A stretch of 64,000 nt of DNA from assembly GCA_015234425.1 (NCBI GenBank), contig JADGNE010000071.1, positions 1 through 64,000 of the forward strand, written 5' to 3'. Positions 37,353 to 46,811 of the stretch are shown piece after piece. This DNA comes from Devosia sp. GTDB lineage: Bacteria; Pseudomonadota; Alphaproteobacteria; Rhizobiales; Devosiaceae. A model generated the notes under the pieces. The model made no database searches and was not told the DNA's origin. It saw nothing but the letters and a program-made list of their open reading frames with translations. Within the stretch, counting starts at the first letter, position 1. Every line of letters starts with the position of its first letter. Position numbers and translations under genes: made by a program.

Positions 37353-39599
37353 ATGACCGCCCTTAAACTCTGGTACCGTGAACCCGCAATCGAATGGACC
37401 GACGCCCTGCCGCTCGGGAACGGCCGTCTGGGTGCGATGGTGCACGGCGGTGTCGGGCGCGAAGATATCCAGCTCAATGAAGCGACCCTGTGGTCAGGCG
37501 GCCCTTACCAGCCGATCAACCCGCAGGCCCTGCCCAACCTCGAAAAAGTGCGGTCGCTCACGCTGGCAGGACGCTACGCGGAGGCCGAGGCCCTCGCCAA
37601 CGAGACAATGCTGGCCAAGCCTCACCTGCAGATGAGCTACCAGTCAGCGGGCAATCTATTCCTCGAATTCCAGCATGAGGCCGTGCCCGGCAGCTATCGC
37701 CGGGAGCTCGATCTGCGCACCGCCATCGCGACAACCAGCTACCGCCTGCTCGGCACAGGCATCCACGCCGACGCTGCGCTCTTTACCCGTGAGTGCTTCG
37801 TTTCGGCGGTCGATGACGTGATGGTTATGCGCGTGCAATCGTCGAGGGCTGGCATGCTCGCTCTCGAACTCTGGCTCGACAGTCCTCAACCTGGTGACTG
37901 GCTGGAGGGTGATGCATATTCCCTCCAATATCGAGGGACCAATTTCGGCGAACACGGCATCGACGCCGCCCTGCAGTTTGGCATTGGCCTCAGCCTCCGG
38001 CCGGAGGGCGGAGAGGTGGAGCGGCGGGGGCGTCGCCTCGTCGTCCACGGAGCCACCGCAATCGTGATCACGCTTGATCTTGCGACGTCATTTGAGCGGT
38101 TCGACAAAATCGGCGGCGATATCGAAGTCCCTCTCGCGGCCCGCCAACGGGCAATCGCGGAACAGAGTTTTTCTCAATTGCGGGCGGACCATATCGCGGC
38201 CCATGCGCAAAAATTCGAACGCATGTCGCTGGAGCTCGGGCCGGAGCGGACAGACCTGCCCACCGACCAGCGTATTGCCGAGTTTGCCCGGGGTGAAGAC
38301 CCTGGGCTGGCGGCGCTTTACCTGCAATATGGCCGCTATCTGATGCTGTCGTCTAGCCGGCCAGGCGGACAGCCCGCCAATCTGCAGGGGCTCTGGAACC
38401 GCTCGACGCGGCCGCCCTGGGGCAGCAAATACACGGCGAACATCAATGTCGAAATGAACTACTGGCTGCCGGACCCGGCCAATATCGCCGAAAGCTTCGA
38501 GCCCTTCCTCGACATGCTCGACGACGTGGCGGTTACGGGCGCCGAGATGGCGAGGGCCCATTACGGCGCGCGCGGCTGGGTGCTCCATCACAATACCGAC
38601 CTGTGGAGAGCCACCGGTCCGATCGACGGTGCGCAATGGGGCCTCTGGCCGATGGGCGGCGCCTGGCTTTGCGTTCAGGCCTGGGATCACGCCCATTATG
38701 CCGGCTTCCCCAACCCTCTTGTGCAACGGCTGTTGCCCACTTTGGAGGGCGCCGTACAGTTCTTCCTCGACACGTTGCAGACGCTTCCGGGCACGGATTT
38801 GCTGGTCACAGTGCCCTCGGTCTCGCCCGAAAATGTCCACCCGCAGGGCGCAACTGTCTGTGCAGGCCCGACCATGGACAATCAGATCCTCCGCGATCTG
38901 TTCATCGCCTACCTCGAGGCGGCCGCGCGGTCGGGGCATGACGCGCGCCTGCAAGAGGAGGTCGGGAATGCGCTTGCGCGCCTGCCCGAGCACCAGGTTG
39001 GCAAGGCCGGGCAACTTCAGGAATGGCTCGAGGACTGGGACCTCAGCGCTCCGGAAATGGACCACCGCCACGTCTCCCACCTCTATGGCCTCTATCCCAG
39101 CCATCAGATCACGCCAGACGGGACCCCCGCGCTGGCTGCCGCAGCCCGCAAGTCGCTCGAACTGCGCGGCGATGAGGCGACCGGCTGGGCCATCGCCTGG
39201 CGCCTGAATCTCTGGGCGCGGTTGGGAGAAGGCGACCATGCCCACGCCGTACTGAACCTGCTGCTCAGTCCGGAACGCAGCTATCGCAATTTGTTCGACG
39301 CGCATCCGCCCTTCCAGATCGACGGGAATTTCGGCGGAGCGGCGGGGATATTGGAAATGCTCGTGCAATCCCGCCCCGGCAGCATCCACCTGCTTCCCGC
39401 CCTCCCCGTAGCCTGGCCCACGGGGTCAGTACGCGGCCTGCGCGCTCGCGGCGGGCTGTTGATCGATATGGAGTGGGACGATTTCACGCCGACAAAGGTG
39501 GAACTGAGATCGAGCGTGACCGTCGAGTGCGCGGTGAAATGGCTTGGAGGGTCCCAACACATCAACCTGCCTGAGAACTCGCAGTTGCGACTCATCTGA
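37353..39599 (+). CDS. GH95 alpha-L-fucosidase / alpha-L-galactosidase
   Basis: A 748-residue glycosidase with the GH95 layout: an N-terminal beta domain opening [19 protein letters not shown], an (alpha/alpha)6 barrel and a C-terminal beta domain. Conserved active-site stretches are present: PANLQGLWN, then NINVEMNYW (N363 and N365), TVPSVSPEN, and DGNFGG near the end. The family removes alpha-1,2-L-fucose or L-galactose by inversion. No signal peptide is seen, so it is cytoplasmic. As the last gene of the operon, with GH2 and the importer, it suggests use of xyloglucan-like or similar fucosylated plant or glycan oligosaccharides. Confidence 0.9.
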   Translation: MTALKLWYREPAIEWTDALPLGNGRLGAMVHGGVGREDIQLNEATLWSGGPYQPINPQALPNLEKVRSLTLAGRYAEAEALANETMLAKPHLQMSYQSAGNLFLEFQHEAVPGSYRRELDLRTAIATTSYRLLGTGIHADAALFTRECFVSAVDDVMVMRVQSSRAGMLALELWLDSPQPGDWLEGDAYSLQYRGTNFGEHGIDAALQFGIGLSLRPEGGEVERRGRRLVVHGATAIVITLDLATSFERFDKIGGDIEVPLAARQRAIAEQSFSQLRADHIAAHAQKFERMSLELGPERTDLPTDQRIAEFARGEDPGLAALYLQYGRYLMLSSSRPGGQPANLQGLWNRSTRPPWGSKYTANINVEMNYWLPDPANIAESFEPFLDMLDDVAVTGAEMARAHYGARGWVLHHNTDLWRATGPIDGAQWGLWPMGGAWLCVQAWDHAHYAGFPNPLVQRLLPTLEGAVQFFLDTLQTLPGTDLLVTVPSVSPENVHPQGATVCAGPTMDNQILRDLFIAYLEAAARSGHDARLQEEVGNALARLPEHQVGKAGQLQEWLEDWDLSAPEMDHRHVSHLYGLYPSHQITPDGTPALAAAARKSLELRGDEATGWAIAWRLNLWARLGEGDHAHAVLNLLLSPERSYRNLFDAHPPFQIDGNFGGAAGILEMLVQSRPGSIHLLPALPVAWPTGSVRGLRARGGLLIDMEWDDFTPTKVELRSSVTVECAVKWLGGSQHINLPENSQLRLI

Positions 39600-39602
39600 G
39601 TC

Positions 39603-39623
39603 CCCGGCGCTGCGAGCGCCGGG
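39603..39623. terminator. Bidirectional hairpin between GH95 and the GTA cluster
   Basis: A 9-base perfect stem CCCGGCGCT / AGCGCCGGG with a GCG loop begins three bases after the GH95 stop and lies 16 bases from the end of the converging muramidase gene. No strong U-run is present on either strand. Confidence 0.55.
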
Positions 39624-39638
39624 CAAAATCGAGGCAGA

Positions 39639-39824
39639 CTACGCGCGACCGAGATCGCCTTTCAGCCCCTTGCGGAGGAAAATGATGGCGAGTGCCTCGA
39701 AGATGAGGTGACCTGCCGCGCCGCCATCGAGCGCCGGCAGGTCGATCCCCAGCACCTGAGCGAGGCCAGCGATCAGCATGAAGGCGCCGACGACATAGGT
39801 CCGGTAGCCGGTCAGAATAGACAT
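39639..39824 (-). CDS. Internal start: 61-residue membrane protein, holin-like
   Basis: Within and in frame with the muramidase gene, ATG 39824 follows AGAGGAGA at ideal spacing. The product has two hydrophobic segments (about 9-30 and 38-50) and a basic tail. It would be a separate small gene in an ancestor whose upstream stop codon has been lost, or a dual-start gene. Holin function is inference from size, topology and the lytic neighbour. Confidence 0.45.
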   Translation of the reverse strand: MSILTGYRTYVVGAFMLIAGLAQVLGIDLPALDGGAAGHLIFEALAIIFLRKGLKGDLGRA

Positions 39825-40385
39825 GTTGGTTCTCCTCTGCTGGGACGGTAGGGCGGCCGCCGGCACCATTGCCAGCGCCGTCTTGCGGATGTCTGCGACG
39901 CGTCTGGTCCAGCCGCGCCCGAAGGTCGGAAAAGTGGACAGCCCCTGCAGAAAGCGCAGGCGACGGTCGCAGAGATCATTGATCGCTTCATTGGCATCGG
40001 CCTTTTGTGCAGCCGATGTTGTCACCGGTCCGACGACGCCATCGGCTGCCACACCAAGCCCGGCTTGCAGCGTCCGGACGGCGCGGTCCGGCCCTGAATT
40101 GACGGCGAAATCGAAGAGCGCCAGATCGAGCCCCGGCGGAAACTGGTCCGCCCGGCAGGGATTCCAGTAGAGCGCCCGATAGATCCGCGCCGCTTCAGTG
40201 CGCGTCAGCCCTTCCACCGCCGACTTCGGCAGTTCAGTCCAGGGCGAGATATTGCGCCAGCGCGCCAAGGTCTTGCGCGTGATGCCCATATTGGTCGCGC
40301 CCCCGGGATCGGCGGGGTGGTCGACATAGCCGCCCTCCTGGGCCAGCATATGGTCGAGGCAAGCATCGAAACGGGTCTCAGTCAT
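39639..40385 (-). CDS. GH108 muramidase fused to a small membrane protein (GTA-associated)
   Basis: This 248-residue protein has an N-terminal GH108 domain (about 1-185). The catalytic glutamate lies in LAQEGGYVDHPADPGG and the typical NMGITRKTL and ALFDFAVNSG follow. The C-terminal 61 residues, from MSILTGYRTYVVG, contain two hydrophobic helices and resemble a separate holin-like or membrane protein. GH108 enzymes cut peptidoglycan and serve in phage or GTA release. An internal ATG at 39824 with AGAGGAGA six bases upstream suggests the membrane part is also made alone. The start is ATG 40385, which overlaps the end of the upstream frame. Confidence 0.8.
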   Translation of the reverse strand: MTETRFDACLDHMLAQEGGYVDHPADPGGATNMGITRKTLARWRNISPWTELPKSAVEGLTRTEAARIYRALYWNPCRADQFPPGLDLALFDFAVNSGPDRAVRTLQAGLGVAADGVVGPVTTSAAQKADANEAINDLCDRRLRFLQGLSTFPTFGRGWTRRVADIRKTALAMVPAAALPSQQRRTNMSILTGYRTYVVGAFMLIAGLAQVLGIDLPALDGGAAGHLIFEALAIIFLRKGLKGDLGRA

Positions 40386-40917
40386 GGAACTCTCCCCTCG
40401 TCCAATGCCCGTCGCCGAGCACCGGACTGATCTGCGCAATTGCAAAGGTTAAATCCTCCGCAGCGCCGCCGAAGTCTGTGGTCTGATCGGCAAGATTGTA
40501 GGTGGCGCTGGCCGCCCCGATTTCGATCCGGCGTTTCACCGCGTCGCCGTCAAAAATCTCGAGCGCATAGGCTTCCGGCACCACATCGAGCGGCACATCC
40601 ACCACCCCCCAGCCGCCATCATCGAGACGGCTGCGCCGCACCCAGGAGAAGGCGACATCCCCGCCCTCAGTCCGTTTTGCGCGCAGATGACAGGGCGGCA
40701 AGGACAGTAATGGCGCCGATGTCGGCGTCAGCTCCAAAACCTGCCCGTCCACATCCACCGCCCCGGCAAAGACACGGAGGCGCTGCGTTTCCCCGATTGC
40801 CCCCGCACCAAGTCCAATGCTCCCGGCACGAGCATCGAGCACCACCACTTTTCGTCCGGCAGAGACAGTCCCGACGACCGGCCCGGTTCCGTACAACCCA
40901 CGCAGCAGCTTTCTCAA
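40378..40917 (-). CDS. C-terminal part of the GTA host-specificity protein, split off by a frameshift
   Basis: This 179-codon frame starts with a TTG overlapping the stop of the large upstream gene. The conserved reading continues upstream in the same frame as GDWEVIGFAEAELVAAKTYR, which belongs inside the host-specificity protein. The two pieces are therefore one gene broken by a one-base deletion near 40984. The fragment carries LRKLLRGLYGTGP and ends EFHD, a normal C-terminus for the family. It could be translated by termination-reinitiation, but the protein would lack the joining segment. Confidence 0.7.
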   Translation of the reverse strand: MRKLLRGLYGTGPVVGTVSAGRKVVVLDARAGSIGLGAGAIGETQRLRVFAGAVDVDGQVLELTPTSAPLLSLPPCHLRAKRTEGGDVAFSWVRRSRLDDGGWGVVDVPLDVVPEAYALEIFDGDAVKRRIEIGAASATYNLADQTTDFGGAAEDLTFAIAQISPVLGDGHWTRGEFHD

Positions 40918-43900
40918 TCGATAGGTTTTCGCCGCGACCAGTTCGGCCTCGGCAAAGCCGATAACCTCCCAATCGCCTGCATCGGTCCGACCGCCAGCCG
41001 ATTGCTCCCCGCCAACACGGCCCCCTCTTCCGCATCAGCCAGATGCCCGGTATAGAGCCTGATATCGAGCGCATTTGCCCTGTCCCAGACATGCTGGGAA
41101 CCCGCGCCCATGCCGTCTACGACCTCGCCCATGAACACCGGCCGTGTCACCTCCGCCAGCACAGCGCCCGTCGTCTCATCTGTCACCCGCAGTGGACCCG
41201 CCCAGGGTTTTGCATGCGCGGCAAAGACCATGCGCCCGCCCGCTTCGCTGCCGGGCAGATGCACCGCCACCAGCACTGGCGGCGCATTCAACGCCACCAC
41301 CGGCTGGATGGCCGGCGGGCGATCGACGCCCGTTGCCACCGCATCCCCAATCGGCAGCGCCCGCGCCGTAATCCGACGCACCAGACCATCGCGGATTTCG
41401 GTGACCTCAAATGACCCCTCGGCCAGCCCCGCTACCGCGATCCGATCTCCCGGCTCCAGCGCCAGGAGATTTGGCGGCAGCGCCAGCTCAACACTGTCCC
41501 CGGCCGCCGCCCGCCCATCGAGCAGACGTTCGGCCGCCAGCCGTGCCCCCGCCGGATCAAGCACCATATCGAGGCTTTCCTGCACCATCGGCCCCACGCC
41601 GGGGCGGATCGCTACCGCCGAAGCCCCCAGATAATCCCGCGCTCGATCGAGATGCCCCAGCGCCAGCCGCGCCGGTCTTTCCGACGCTGCCGACCGCCGC
41701 CGCGAAATCACCGGCGCATCAATTTTTGCGAGGTCATCCTCGACAAAGCCAGCACTCACAGCGCGGTTCAGCGGCCGCGTCGTCAACACGCCGTTCCGCA
41801 CCAGCAGCCTCTGCCCCGTCACCTCCAGCAGCGGCTCAATGACATCTCGCGCCCGTCGCGGCGCTGGCAGCACCATGCCCGAAATCAGCGGCGCGGCGGG
41901 GCTGGCCTCAATCGGACAACCATGTTCCTCCGCCACGGCCGCCAGGATCTCGTCGCTCGCCGCTCCGCCCAGCCGCCCGGTCAGCCAATGGCCGGTATTG
42001 TGGTTCGGACCATCCGCCCAGACCTCATCCAGCGCCGGAAAGGCCGGATAGGGTCGCGCATCCCAGGTCCAGCAATAGATCCGCTCGGGGTCGACCATTC
42101 CGTCCGGGTTCTTGTCGCCATCATTCCAATGCCGGAAATGGGCCCGCAGATATTGCCGCTGGATCAGAAGGTCCGGAATGCCGGAGGAAAAATAGGGCCG
42201 CCCACCTTCGGCGCTTTTCGGATCGCCGAAAATATTGGGCTGGTTGGCGCCCTTGTCGACCGCCGCGCAGCCCAGTTCGGTCATCCAAATCGGCTTGCTT
42301 TCCGGCACCCAGGCGGTCGGATTTTCCGCCCGCATACCGCCCGGCCGGTCAAAATGTTCGTTGCGCCAGAACGCTTCGATATCCTTGTAGCGCCAGATCC
42401 AGGGCTCGCCATGCGTCCCGTCGGTGATCGGCGTGCGGACCTGCGCCGCCCGGTCGGCATCGCTGGCATAGAACCAGTCAAAGCCCTCGCCCCCGGCTAT
42501 ATTTTTGCCAAGATAGGCCAGATCATGCGGCCCATCCACACCCGCCGCGTCCAGATGCCCCTCGCCATTCCGCCAATCGGCCGCCGGCATGTAGCAATCG
42601 ATCCCCACGGCATCGATATCGTCCGAGGCCCAGAGCGGATCGAGGTGAAAATATTTCGCCCCGTCCGGCTGATAGCCCGAATATTCGCTCCAATCGGCCG
42701 CATAGCTGAGCTTCGTGCCCGCCCCGACAATGGCCCGCACATCGGCCGCGAGAGCCACCAGCGCCGCGACAAACGGAAAACTGTCCCCAGCCCCGCGCAC
42801 AGTCGTCAGTCCGCGCATTTCCGAGCCGATCAGCAGCGCCTCGACGCCTGTCTCCTCGGCGATCCCGGCATAGTGCAGCACCATGTCCCGATAATCGGCG
42901 ACAAATGCCGCGACCTGATCGGCCGCGTCTTCCGTCCCATCGGGCGAACCCACCTGCCCCGGTGCCGGATGACAGGTGATGCGCCCGCGCCAGGGATAGC
43001 TTGCCTGCTCGTCGGCCCCATAGGGATCGTCGAGCCCGTTGTCCGCCGGCACATCCATCATGATCAGCGGATAGAGCGTCACCTCAAACCCGCGCGCCCT
43101 AAGATCCGCGATCGCCGCCTTCACCGCCCCATCTGAAGGCGTCCCGCCATAAGCCGGCCCGCCATCGTGATAGGAAACCTCGGGCACGTCCTCAAGCGAA
43201 AATCCCGCAACGCTCCAGGTGACGCCCTCGATCTGCCGCCCATAGGCTTCCACTCGTGGCGTGATGCGACACTGCCCGCAGCGTAGATCGTCGCCAAACC
43301 AGCTCACCACCAGCGCCACATGTTTCAAGTTCGGGCAGAGGTCGGCCAGTTCGTCGATCGAGGCGGTCCAATTGCTCACCCCCGGCAGGAAATGCGCGTT
43401 CTCCCCGCGCCCCTCCCCCGGCCCCAGCACCAGCAGGCGCGGCACCGGGTCATAGCCAAACTCGGTCGCGCCGGGGATCACGGTAATGGCGCGGATATCC
43501 CGCTCCAGCTCTCCCACCACCCGGCAGAGCTCCACCGAAATCTGCGGAATGCGATTACCAAAGCGCGACAGCGGCATATTTTCAAAAACGATGTAGCAAA
43601 GCCCGCGATAGGCCGGCGCATTGCCCGCCCCCTGCGTCGCCTCGATCAGGCTGTCGGCCAATTGATCCTCGGTTCCGCGATAGAAGCGGAAATTCAGCCC
43701 GCGCGTATCGAGCAATTGCCCGTCGACCCAGATCCGCCCCAGCCGCGCCACCTCGCCCTCGCAAAAGCCGATGGCAAAGCTGGCGCCAATTTCTTCGTCC
43801 TCGGGCCCGCCCATAGCCTTGGCCCCGGCGGTCTCGCCATCGAGCCGCTCGAGCTCGCGCGCCCAGATGATGTTTCCCGCCAGACGCCCCCAGCCATAAA

Positions 43901-44099
43901 GCCTCGGGATCGGCGCGCCTTCGACCGACCCCACCAGCCGCACATCAAAACTGGCCGCCTCGCGCTTTTCGCCAAACAGCCACCCATCCACAGCGCTCCC
44001 CGCCAGCGCCCCCAGCGCCCGCCCAATCGTCGCGCCAAACGGCCCACCCACCAGCGCCCCGGCAAACTGCCCCGCCAGGGATAAAGCCATCGTGGCCAT
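40914..44099 (-). CDS. GTA-TIM host-specificity/tail fibre protein (g15-like), N-terminal part
   Basis: A 1061-codon frame covering most of the RcGTA gp15-type protein that forms the tail tip and contacts the recipient cell. The N-terminus (MATMALSLAGQFAGALVGG) is hydrophobic, a GTA-TIM barrel lies in the middle (about 330-700, with GLDDPYGADEQASYPWRGRI) and a phage-tail-type domain follows. The frame ends out of register in PNWSRRKPID, after a missing base at about 40984. The true C-terminus is in the next frame (40378-40917). Joined length would be about 1260 residues, as expected. Start ATG 44099; the longer frame runs through a repeat. Confidence 0.88.
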   Translation of the reverse strand: MATMALSLAGQFAGALVGGPFGATIGRALGALAGSAVDGWLFGEKREAASFDVRLVGSVEGAPIPRLYGWGRLAGNIIWARELERLDGETAGAKAMGGPEDEEIGASFAIGFCEGEVARLGRIWVDGQLLDTRGLNFRFYRGTEDQLADSLIEATQGAGNAPAYRGLCYIVFENMPLSRFGNRIPQISVELCRVVGELERDIRAITVIPGATEFGYDPVPRLLVLGPGEGRGENAHFLPGVSNWTASIDELADLCPNLKHVALVVSWFGDDLRCGQCRITPRVEAYGRQIEGVTWSVAGFSLEDVPEVSYHDGGPAYGGTPSDGAVKAAIADLRARGFEVTLYPLIMMDVPADNGLDDPYGADEQASYPWRGRITCHPAPGQVGSPDGTEDAADQVAAFVADYRDMVLHYAGIAEETGVEALLIGSEMRGLTTVRGAGDSFPFVAALVALAADVRAIVGAGTKLSYAADWSEYSGYQPDGAKYFHLDPLWASDDIDAVGIDCYMPAADWRNGEGHLDAAGVDGPHDLAYLGKNIAGGEGFDWFYASDADRAAQVRTPITDGTHGEPWIWRYKDIEAFWRNEHFDRPGGMRAENPTAWVPESKPIWMTELGCAAVDKGANQPNIFGDPKSAEGGRPYFSSGIPDLLIQRQYLRAHFRHWNDGDKNPDGMVDPERIYCWTWDARPYPAFPALDEVWADGPNHNTGHWLTGRLGGAASDEILAAVAEEHGCPIEASPAAPLISGMVLPAPRRARDVIEPLLEVTGQRLLVRNGVLTTRPLNRAVSAGFVEDDLAKIDAPVISRRRSAASERPARLALGHLDRARDYLGASAVAIRPGVGPMVQESLDMVLDPAGARLAAERLLDGRAAAGDSVELALPPNLLALEPGDRIAVAGLAEGSFEVTEIRDGLVRRITARALPIGDAVATGVDRPPAIQPVVALNAPPVLVAVHLPGSEAGGRMVFAAHAKPWAGPLRVTDETTGAVLAEVTRPVFMGEVVDGMGAGSQHVWDRANALDIRLYTGHLADAEEGAVLAGSNRLAVGPMQAIGRLSALPRPNWSRRKPID

Positions 44100-44153
44100 G
44101 TTTTTTTCCTTTTGGTTGTGTGGGCGTGAATGCCTTGGCGCCCCCCCTCCTAG

Positions 44154-44241
44154 CCTCCCCCTGAAGAAGGGGGAGGGACTGATCGGATATGCTGAGCCGA
44201 CAGTGAGCCACCGCAGCGCCCCTCCCCCTAGCAGGGGGAGG
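44154..44241. repeat. Two CCTCCCCCT/AGGGGGAGG palindromes in the g14-g15 gap
   Basis: Inverted repeats at 44154-44176 (loop GAAGA) and 44221-44241 (loop AGC) fill the 165-base gap between the peptidase and host-specificity genes. The loops differ while the 9-base stems are identical. Confidence 0.8.
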
Positions 44242-44264
44242 TTAGTGGGGGTCTCAATCAACGC

Positions 44265-44681
44265 TCACGGAAACCAGAAGCGCCCACTCACCCGCCGGGC
44301 CCAGCCTTCGGTCAGATTTGCCTCCACCACGCCCAGCTTTTCCTGCGCATGGATGAACCGGTCGCCTGAAGCCATGATCCCGCAATGCTTCGACTCTCTG
44401 AGCCCCGCCAGCCGAAACAGCACCACCTGGCCCGCCGCCAATTCTCCCGCTGCCGGCAGCAGAAACTTTTCCGCCGCCGCCCGAAGTGCCCCTGCATATT
44501 CCGGATCGCGCGGGCTCGCCCGATAGGCAGGGACAGCCATCGGCTCATCCCCATAGAGGTTTCGCCACACGCCCCGGATCAGCCCCAGACAATCGCAGCC
44601 CGCGCCCTGCGTCGAAGCGCGATGCCGATAGGGCGTGCCCAGCCATTCCCGCGCCGCCACCACCACGGTGTCCGTGTTCAT
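44265..44681 (-). CDS. GTA NlpC/P60 peptidase (g14-like)
   Basis: A 138-residue cell-wall peptidase of the NlpC/P60 fold, placed at the tail tip to open the recipient's peptidoglycan. The catalytic cysteine is C31 in GAGCDCLGLIRG, and the histidine is in SKHCGIM with a second in RFIHAQ. Its ATG overlaps the stop of the preceding gene by four bases. The size equals that of the RcGTA counterpart. Confidence 0.92.
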   Translation of the reverse strand: MNTDTVVVAAREWLGTPYRHRASTQGAGCDCLGLIRGVWRNLYGDEPMAVPAYRASPRDPEYAGALRAAAEKFLLPAAGELAAGQVVLFRLAGLRESKHCGIMASGDRFIHAQEKLGVVEANLTEGWARRVSGRFWFP

Positions 44682-45568
44682 CGCACCACCGCCCGCCCAT
44701 CCAGCGCATCGCCATGGCGCGGATGGCGCAAGACGAAATCGCTGCCCGGCACATGCGGAAAGCCTCGAAAATTGGCCGCATTGGCGAATTTCTGCCGGCA
44801 GGTCACAAGGCGCCGGTCACACCCTGCCGTCATCACCAGCAGATCGCCGGGCACCACCCATTCGCCCACCGCCTGGCCAAAGCCGAGCACATCGCCCGCC
44901 GCTTCCTTGCGATGGGTCAGCACCGCATCAGCAAGTCCCGCGCGCTTGCCATCGCTCCATGTGCCCATGCCAAAGGCGAACCAGTCCTCGGCAAAGCCCT
45001 CGAGCCCTTCAACCACCAGCCGGAACGGATCGGCCACAGCCACCACCGTCGCCGTTCCGCGAAATTCGCTCGCCGCGAGATCAACGCCGCAGCGCGCGTC
45101 CCCCACGATCGCATCGCAGAGCCCCTGATAAAGCCGCCCGCGCGTCACGTTGAGTGCCGCCTGCCCGGAGCGCAGCTCGGCGCGAAAAACGCCGTCCTCG
45201 CGCACAATCTCGCCGATTATGTCCACCCGCAGCAGCAGCGCTTGCGTCGGGGCCATCCAGTTGACCACAAAGGTCTCGACTTCCGCCCCGTCGTAGCGCC
45301 CGAGCAAAATATCCTCTTCGCTCAGCGCCGCATGGTCGAGAATGCCCAGCACCTCCCCGGTCTCCACCTGCGCCCCGAGCTTTGCCGGGATCTCCCCGCC
45401 ATCCAGCCCATGGGTTGGCGCGCAGAGCGTCCCCTCGACCTCCAGCGTCCGGTCATGGTCGGTAAAACCCAGCACCACGCCGTCCGTGCGAATTATCCGC
45501 CAGCAGCGCGCCAGCGTCGTCTCACTCTCCGCCAGGTGCGCGGCGAGCTCGGCCCCAATCGCCTTCAT
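44678..45568 (-). CDS. GTA tail hub protein, DUF2163 (g13-like)
   Basis: A 296-residue DUF2163/BR0599-type protein of the tail tip hub. The start MKAIGAELAAHLAESETTLA and the TRGRLYQGLCDAIVGDARCG segment, with two cysteines, are typical; in the RcGTA structure this family contributes to the hub with a metal-binding site. It overlaps both neighbours by four bases, showing tight coupling in the tail module. Confidence 0.92.
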   Translation of the reverse strand: MKAIGAELAAHLAESETTLARCWRIIRTDGVVLGFTDHDRTLEVEGTLCAPTHGLDGGEIPAKLGAQVETGEVLGILDHAALSEEDILLGRYDGAEVETFVVNWMAPTQALLLRVDIIGEIVREDGVFRAELRSGQAALNVTRGRLYQGLCDAIVGDARCGVDLAASEFRGTATVVAVADPFRLVVEGLEGFAEDWFAFGMGTWSDGKRAGLADAVLTHRKEAAGDVLGFGQAVGEWVVPGDLLVMTAGCDRRLVTCRQKFANAANFRGFPHVPGSDFVLRHPRHGDALDGRAVVR

Positions 45569-46203
45569 GGCAAAATCTCCACCAGCGGAATGCTCGGCGC
45601 CTCGGCCGCATCAAAATTGGACCATTCGATATCGAGCCGGTCCGTATCGAAGCGCACCGGCACATCGAACAGAAACCCCGCCGTCACCTCGGCACCTTCC
45701 TCCGGCGCTTCTGCAAACCCGACGATCCCGGTGGTCACATCCACCGACCAGCCCGTCGTCACCTCGACGCCATCCACCGCCACGAGCACCGACCCGGTCA
45801 CTGGCTTGGCGATCATCCGCACATAGGGGTCGAACGCGGCGCCATAGGTCTTGGTCAGCTGAAACCCTGTCCGCGTCCCATCCCCGGTCCCGATCGCCTG
45901 GTCAATCGGCGTCGGCGCCTTCCCGCCCGAGGAATAGTCGATCCCATCGCGCCACAAAAACCCATGCAACCGCCCGCGGCGCTCCTCGAAAAAGGCCAGC
46001 ACCGCCTGCATATCGGCCCGGGATTTCACCCCATAGCCCGCATTGTAGCGCCGCCGCGACTGCGCCCAGCGCCCATTGCGCTGCTCGCGCCCATTGCGCT
46101 GCTCGCCTCCACCCGCCAGCGTCACCACATCCGTCCGCCGCTCCGGCCCACCCCGCGCCCCCAGCGCGATATCAAGCGGAAACCGCACATGATGAAATGC
46201 CAT
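45565..46203 (-). CDS. GTA distal tail protein, DUF2460 (g12-like)
   Basis: A 212-residue DUF2460 (TIGR02217) protein. The start MAFHHVRFPLDIALGARGG, then a central FHGFLWRDGIDYSSGG-like stretch and AGFLFDVPVRFDTDRLDI near the end are family hallmarks. It forms the distal tail ring joining the tube to the hub. Confidence 0.93.
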   Translation of the reverse strand: MAFHHVRFPLDIALGARGGPERRTDVVTLAGGGEQRNGREQRNGRWAQSRRRYNAGYGVKSRADMQAVLAFFEERRGRLHGFLWRDGIDYSSGGKAPTPIDQAIGTGDGTRTGFQLTKTYGAAFDPYVRMIAKPVTGSVLVAVDGVEVTTGWSVDVTTGIVGFAEAPEEGAEVTAGFLFDVPVRFDTDRLDIEWSNFDAAEAPSIPLVEILP

Positions 46204-46247
46204 TTTGGAATCTCTCGTTTTGGCACTACAGCGCGCTGAGCTTCAGG

Positions 46248-46811
46248 TCAGGACGAGCCGAAAGTGGAAGCGCCCCGAGAACCCCGCCGCACCGCCCGCA
46301 ACAGCATCGCGCTCACCTCCGCCTCGCTCTGGGCAAAGCTGCGCGCGTCCTGCGCCGTCACATTGAAAGTCACCTGCACGGCGCCACCGCCGCCAGCCAC
46401 ACCCAGCCGCCCGTCCGGCCCGCGCGCCAGCGGCATGATCGCCTCAGGCCCCGCCTCTCCGGCCAGCCCAAGTCCTTGTGCCAACGGAAAATAGCTCGGC
46501 GCTGCGATCACCCCGCCCTTGGCAAAAGGCTTTATCCCGCCCAGCGCCGGATTGGCCGACGTCAACAAATTCTCGACGAACCCGCCGACCATGGTCCCCA
46601 GCGGTTTCAGCGCCGCCTTGAGCGCAATATCGGCAAAAGCCTTGGCGATATCGCCCAGCACCGAGCGGAAGGATTTTCCTTCTGTCAGCGCCCCGCGAAA
46701 CGCGTTGCTCACCGAGCGCGCCACCCCGTCCGCAAGCGTGCCGATGCGGTCGAGTTCGGCCGACACATCGCCCAGCTCCTCGCGAAAATCGCCGTCAAAC
46801 AGACTAGCCAT
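46248..46811 (-). CDS. GTA short tape measure protein (g11-like)
   Basis: A 187-residue protein that sets the length of the short GTA tail. It is helical at the N-terminus, with a hydrophobic middle (FADIALKAALKPLGTMVGGF), a glycine-rich FAKGGVIAAP turn and GEAGPEAIMPL, both standard in tape measure C-terminal regions. It overlaps the preceding small chaperone gene by eight bases. Confidence 0.9.
   Translation of the reverse strand: MASLFDGDFREELGDVSAELDRIGTLADGVARSVSNAFRGALTEGKSFRSVLGDIAKAFADIALKAALKPLGTMVGGFVENLLTSANPALGGIKPFAKGGVIAAPSYFPLAQGLGLAGEAGPEAIMPLARGPDGRLGVAGGGGAVQVTFNVTAQDARSFAQSEAEVSAMLLRAVRRGSRGASTFGSS

Noticed and set aside
40378..40917. A separate gene after the host-specificity gene, coupled by overlapping TGA and TTG
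   Set aside because: Conserved host-specificity sequence extends upstream of the TTG in the same frame, so the piece is the 3' end of one broken gene.
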